Positions 39,155 through 41,692 of a stretch of DNA of 41,692 bases are shown here, piece by piece; position 1 is the first letter of the stretch; each line of letters starts with the position of its first letter. The translations under genes and the position numbers were made by a program. Under the pieces are notes generated by a model. It worked only from the letters and a program-made list of their open reading frames with translations. It did not search any database and was not told where the DNA came from. The DNA comes from Bacillota bacterium (GTDB lineage Bacteria > Bacillota > Clostridia > Christensenellales > Pumilibacteraceae). The DNA is taken from NCBI GenBank assembly GCA_009783985.1, contig WQVM01000005.1, positions 1-41,692 on the forward strand, given 5' to 3'.

Positions 39155-39580
39155 ATGAACAAAAGAAGCAATATATTACATTACATAAATACAAATAGAA
39201 AATCCTTAGTTGATTCAGAGTTTGCAGAAGATATAGTTTTTGATAGTACAAAGAAAAATGAGGAGTCACTAATAAATAGTGCGTTAAAAGAAATCCATAT
39301 ACTGATTAGAAATTGGAGTGAGGGCATGGATTTGGCAAGTGCGGATACAAAAAAGCCTACAAAATATCTTAATATCTTTGAGATGTTATTTGAGAGTAGG
39401 CAAAAAATAACATATAAAGAAATTTCACAAAAAGTTGGTGGTGCTAATATTGAGAAATTTGTTTATAAATGCAACAGAATTGCCATTGGAAAAGCAATGA
39501 AAATGTCAAAAGAGGATACAATTTACAAGAAAATTATTGAAAGATATTATGCTTGGATTAATAAACCCACAACGCTCTAG
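39155..39580 (+). CDS. Hypothetical protein, possible regulator at the start of the phage module
   Basis: RBS AAGGAG before ATG; possible helix-turn-helix segment ITYKEISQKVGGANIEKFVYKCNRIAIGKAM; no family recognised. Confidence 0.5.
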   Translation: MNKRSNILHYINTNRKSLVDSEFAEDIVFDSTKKNEESLINSALKEIHILIRNWSEGMDLASADTKKPTKYLNIFEMLFESRQKITYKEISQKVGGANIEKFVYKCNRIAIGKAMKMSKEDTIYKKIIERYYAWINKPTTL

Positions 39581-39747
39581 ATGAATCAACCCTACCCAAT
39601 TGGGTAGGGCAAAACACTTGTAGCACACTTTTATGATGTGCTACAATGGGCGTGTCGACAAGAAAAGTCGTAAAAACAGAATATTCGTAATAGTGTGGCG
39701 AAACACGCTTATCCGCAGAAGCAACTGCGATAACAAAAGTAGAAGTT

Positions 39748-40188
39748 ATGGAAACTAAAGAACGAGTCGGGGCGAAATTGCCTGTTAAAACATCTGAAGA
39801 GCAATCAATTCCAAAGCATAGATTTGATTGTATAAATCTATGTCTAAAGGAAACCAAGGAGCTACTTAGGGAACGGACAGTTGAAATTGAGCTATTAAAA
39901 GACAAGGTAGCTCAATTAGATAAAGAGCTGCTTGATTCCAAGGTTGAAACAGTGCTTGCAATTAAGGGAGCTAAGAATGTAATAGCGGTAAAGGCACTGA
40001 TAAACTTTGAGGCGTTGTATGAAAATGGTGGTTTATCGGCTTTAGAGGAGCAAATTGCAGCTCTTAAAAAAAGTCAAAGCTACTTATTTGAACAACGGGA
40101 AGACGCTGTTTATATCTTAGTGCCTGTCAAGGGTGGGGATTCGCTTAACAAAGCCATAGCTAATTATGTTAAGAAAAACGGGGGATAG
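39748..40188 (+). CDS. Phage scaffolding protein, GP20-like
   Basis: Coiled-coil ETKELLRERTVEIELLKDKVAQLDKELL followed by LAIKGAKNVIAVKALINFEALYENGGLSALEEQIAALKKSQSYLFEQ, resembling the GP20 'aGAKNpkAvKALL...L.eQi..lk.s..ylF' pattern. Confidence 0.6.
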   Translation: METKERVGAKLPVKTSEEQSIPKHRFDCINLCLKETKELLRERTVEIELLKDKVAQLDKELLDSKVETVLAIKGAKNVIAVKALINFEALYENGGLSALEEQIAALKKSQSYLFEQREDAVYILVPVKGGDSLNKAIANYVKKNGG

Positions 40189-40193
40189 AAAAG

Positions 40194-40547
40194 ATGGCAG
40201 TATTAGAAAAAATAAGAACGGCATTAAATGGTATTTCAATGGGGTATGGCAAATACTCAGAAAACCCAATAGATGCTACTGGAATTTACGGCAAAGTCAT
40301 CTTTGCAGGAGGTAAACACTTGCCTGATGAGGACAAGCCCCGTAATGTAATGGGTGGTGCAGTATTGCCTGTTGAAGTGTTTAAGGTTGTCTTAAAAGGT
40401 GAGGATTATTCCAAGCTAGAGGATTATCTTAACGATAGGATTAAGACAGCACTCAAGAATGAGGGTTTTATCCAAATAAGTGGTTTTGAGCATATAGACG
40501 GCGATACAATGCCACAACTCGCCGTTAGCTTTAAGTCGGTAAATTAA
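40194..40547 (+). CDS. Phage tail-associated protein (possibly tail terminator/completion)
   Basis: Position immediately before the tail tube gene; homology not securely recognised. Confidence 0.4.
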   Translation: MAVLEKIRTALNGISMGYGKYSENPIDATGIYGKVIFAGGKHLPDEDKPRNVMGGAVLPVEVFKVVLKGEDYSKLEDYLNDRIKTALKNEGFIQISGFEHIDGDTMPQLAVSFKSVN

Positions 40548-40590
40548 AAACTAACAAAACAAAAAACAAACAACAAAGGAGTTAATTATT

Positions 40591-41004
40591 ATGGCAACAC
40601 AAAAATTTTATACAGGTATGACGGGAAAGGTAATGATAGATGACAAAGACATTGCCTACATCAGCAACTGGAGCGTGGATGACACAGTAGAGATTCTAGA
40701 TGTTCCCGTGCTGGGACAAAGATACAGAAGCAAAGTTGCAGGACAAACAAGCTGGACAGCAAGTGCAGACGGCACAGTATATTTTAGCGATGACAGTAAT
40801 CACGCTACTTTATTCACAGCAATGCATGATGGCAAAGAAATAGACTGTAAGTTTTATCTGTGTGACAAAAGCGGCGAGCAAGTCTATTTTTGTGGCAAAG
40901 GGATGATAGAATCTCTTAATATAGATCTATCGGCAGAGGACAAGGGAAATATCTCAATAAGCATTACTGGAGCAGACGAACTTAAATGCTCTAAAGTATC
41001 GTAA
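40591..41004 (+). CDS. Phage major tail (tube) protein
   Basis: MATQKFYTGMTGKVMIDDKDIAYISNWSVDDTVE...VAGQTSWTASADGTVYF...IESLNIDLSAEDKGNISISITGADEL. Confidence 0.7.
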   Translation: MATQKFYTGMTGKVMIDDKDIAYISNWSVDDTVEILDVPVLGQRYRSKVAGQTSWTASADGTVYFSDDSNHATLFTAMHDGKEIDCKFYLCDKSGEQVYFCGKGMIESLNIDLSAEDKGNISISITGADELKCSKVS

Positions 41005-41135
41005 ATAAGATATAAGATTTTTGAGTCTTGTTTGTACCTATATACAAACAAGACTCTATATGGGACGGATTTGGGAGAGCCAAAAATGTCTTGCCACATA
41101 ACAATTAAAAAGCAAACAATCGGAGGACAAAAACA

Positions 41136-41483
41136 ATGCATATTAAATTAGACAAAGAATACGAGGTTAAAGTTACATTAGGGACTATTAGGGACATAGA
41201 GAGGATCTTTGATAAGTCCTTCTTTGATGTCATCAATATGGTTGCTACTATGAAAATAGAGGAGCAAATTAAGCTCTTGTATATCGGGGTAAAGAAAGCT
41301 AATCCAGATATGACAGAAAAATCATTTAGCGATCTATGTGATGACAATTTAGGGTTAGCAGAACTTATAGAGACACTAGAGAAATATCTTTTTGCACTTC
41401 AATTTCCCGGACTTACCGAAGCGGAGGTGGAAGAGAAACTAGCAAAAAAGCCATCGGGGACGGGGAAAGCCAAAGCGGGTTAA
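41136..41483 (+). CDS. Phage tail assembly chaperone, short (gpG-like) product
   Basis: Small acidic/helical protein directly after the tail tube gene, ending with a slippery site. Confidence 0.65.
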   Translation: MHIKLDKEYEVKVTLGTIRDIERIFDKSFFDVINMVATMKIEEQIKLLYIGVKKANPDMTEKSFSDLCDDNLGLAELIETLEKYLFALQFPGLTEAEVEEKLAKKPSGTGKAKAG

Positions 41484-41692
41484 ACACCTCGTCTGCTGAG
41501 AAACAGGGCTTCAACTGGCAAGAGATAATTAAGACAGGTGCATTGTCAGGACTTAAGCCTAGTGAGATATGGGACTTAGAACTATGGGAATATAACACCT
41601 ATATCGCTGCTCATGAGGATAAACAAAAAAGCGAAATATCCCAAGCAATTCTTTCAGGCTATTACACCGCCTACTATCTCAACGGTGGTAAG
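41136..41692 (+). CDS. Phage tail assembly chaperone, predicted -1 frameshift (gpGT-like) product, truncated by window end
   Basis: A_AAA_AAG at 41444-41450; -1 frame continues AIGDGESQSGLNTSSAEKQGFNWQEIIKTGALSGLKPSEIWDLELWEYNTYIAAHEDKQKSEISQAILSGYYTAYYLNGGK to the window end. Confidence 0.7.

Noticed and set aside
41136-41483. Stop codon at 41481-41483 as evidence of a phage pseudogene
   Set aside because: The A_AAA_AAG slippery site and the open -1 frame are better explained by programmed frameshifting.
1-41692. tRNA or rRNA genes
   Set aside because: No cloverleaf or rRNA-like sequence recognised by eye; a tRNAscan would be needed to be certain.

Overview
The window looks like a low-to-mid GC, probably spore-forming Firmicutes/Clostridia-type chromosome. 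Positions 1-34.3 kb are mostly housekeeping genes: murG (partial), recR, ychF, argS, hprK, leuA/C/D/B, cysK, an O-acetylhomoserine sulfhydrylase, pdxS, dus, rpsF-ssb-rpsR, an ABC-F ATPase, a Ser/Thr kinase with a PP2C phosphatase, ytaF and spoVFA. They are interspersed with several families of short palindromic and tandem repeats. At 34.4 kb the gene expected after spoVFA, spoVFB, is cut to a 28-codon N-terminal stub. It is followed by an AAA ATPase/DUF4143 gene, a large serine recombinase on the minus strand, about 1.2 kb of highly structured non-coding DNA, and a phage module (GP20-like scaffold, tail genes, tail-assembly chaperone with an A_AAA_AAG frameshift site) that has no visible terminase, portal or capsid. 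My main hypothesis is a prophage-like intervening element inside a sporulation gene, analogous to skin or vfbin. Other points of interest are an orphan class III cyclase-like gene inside the leu cluster, repeat elements inserted in frame in dus and ytaF, a frameshifted M-R-M restriction-modification operon, a 440-bp nested palindrome with 11-bp phased iterons, and a promoter-driven pair of 70-bp palindromic tandem repeats. All family assignments come from reading motifs by eye. No database search was run.
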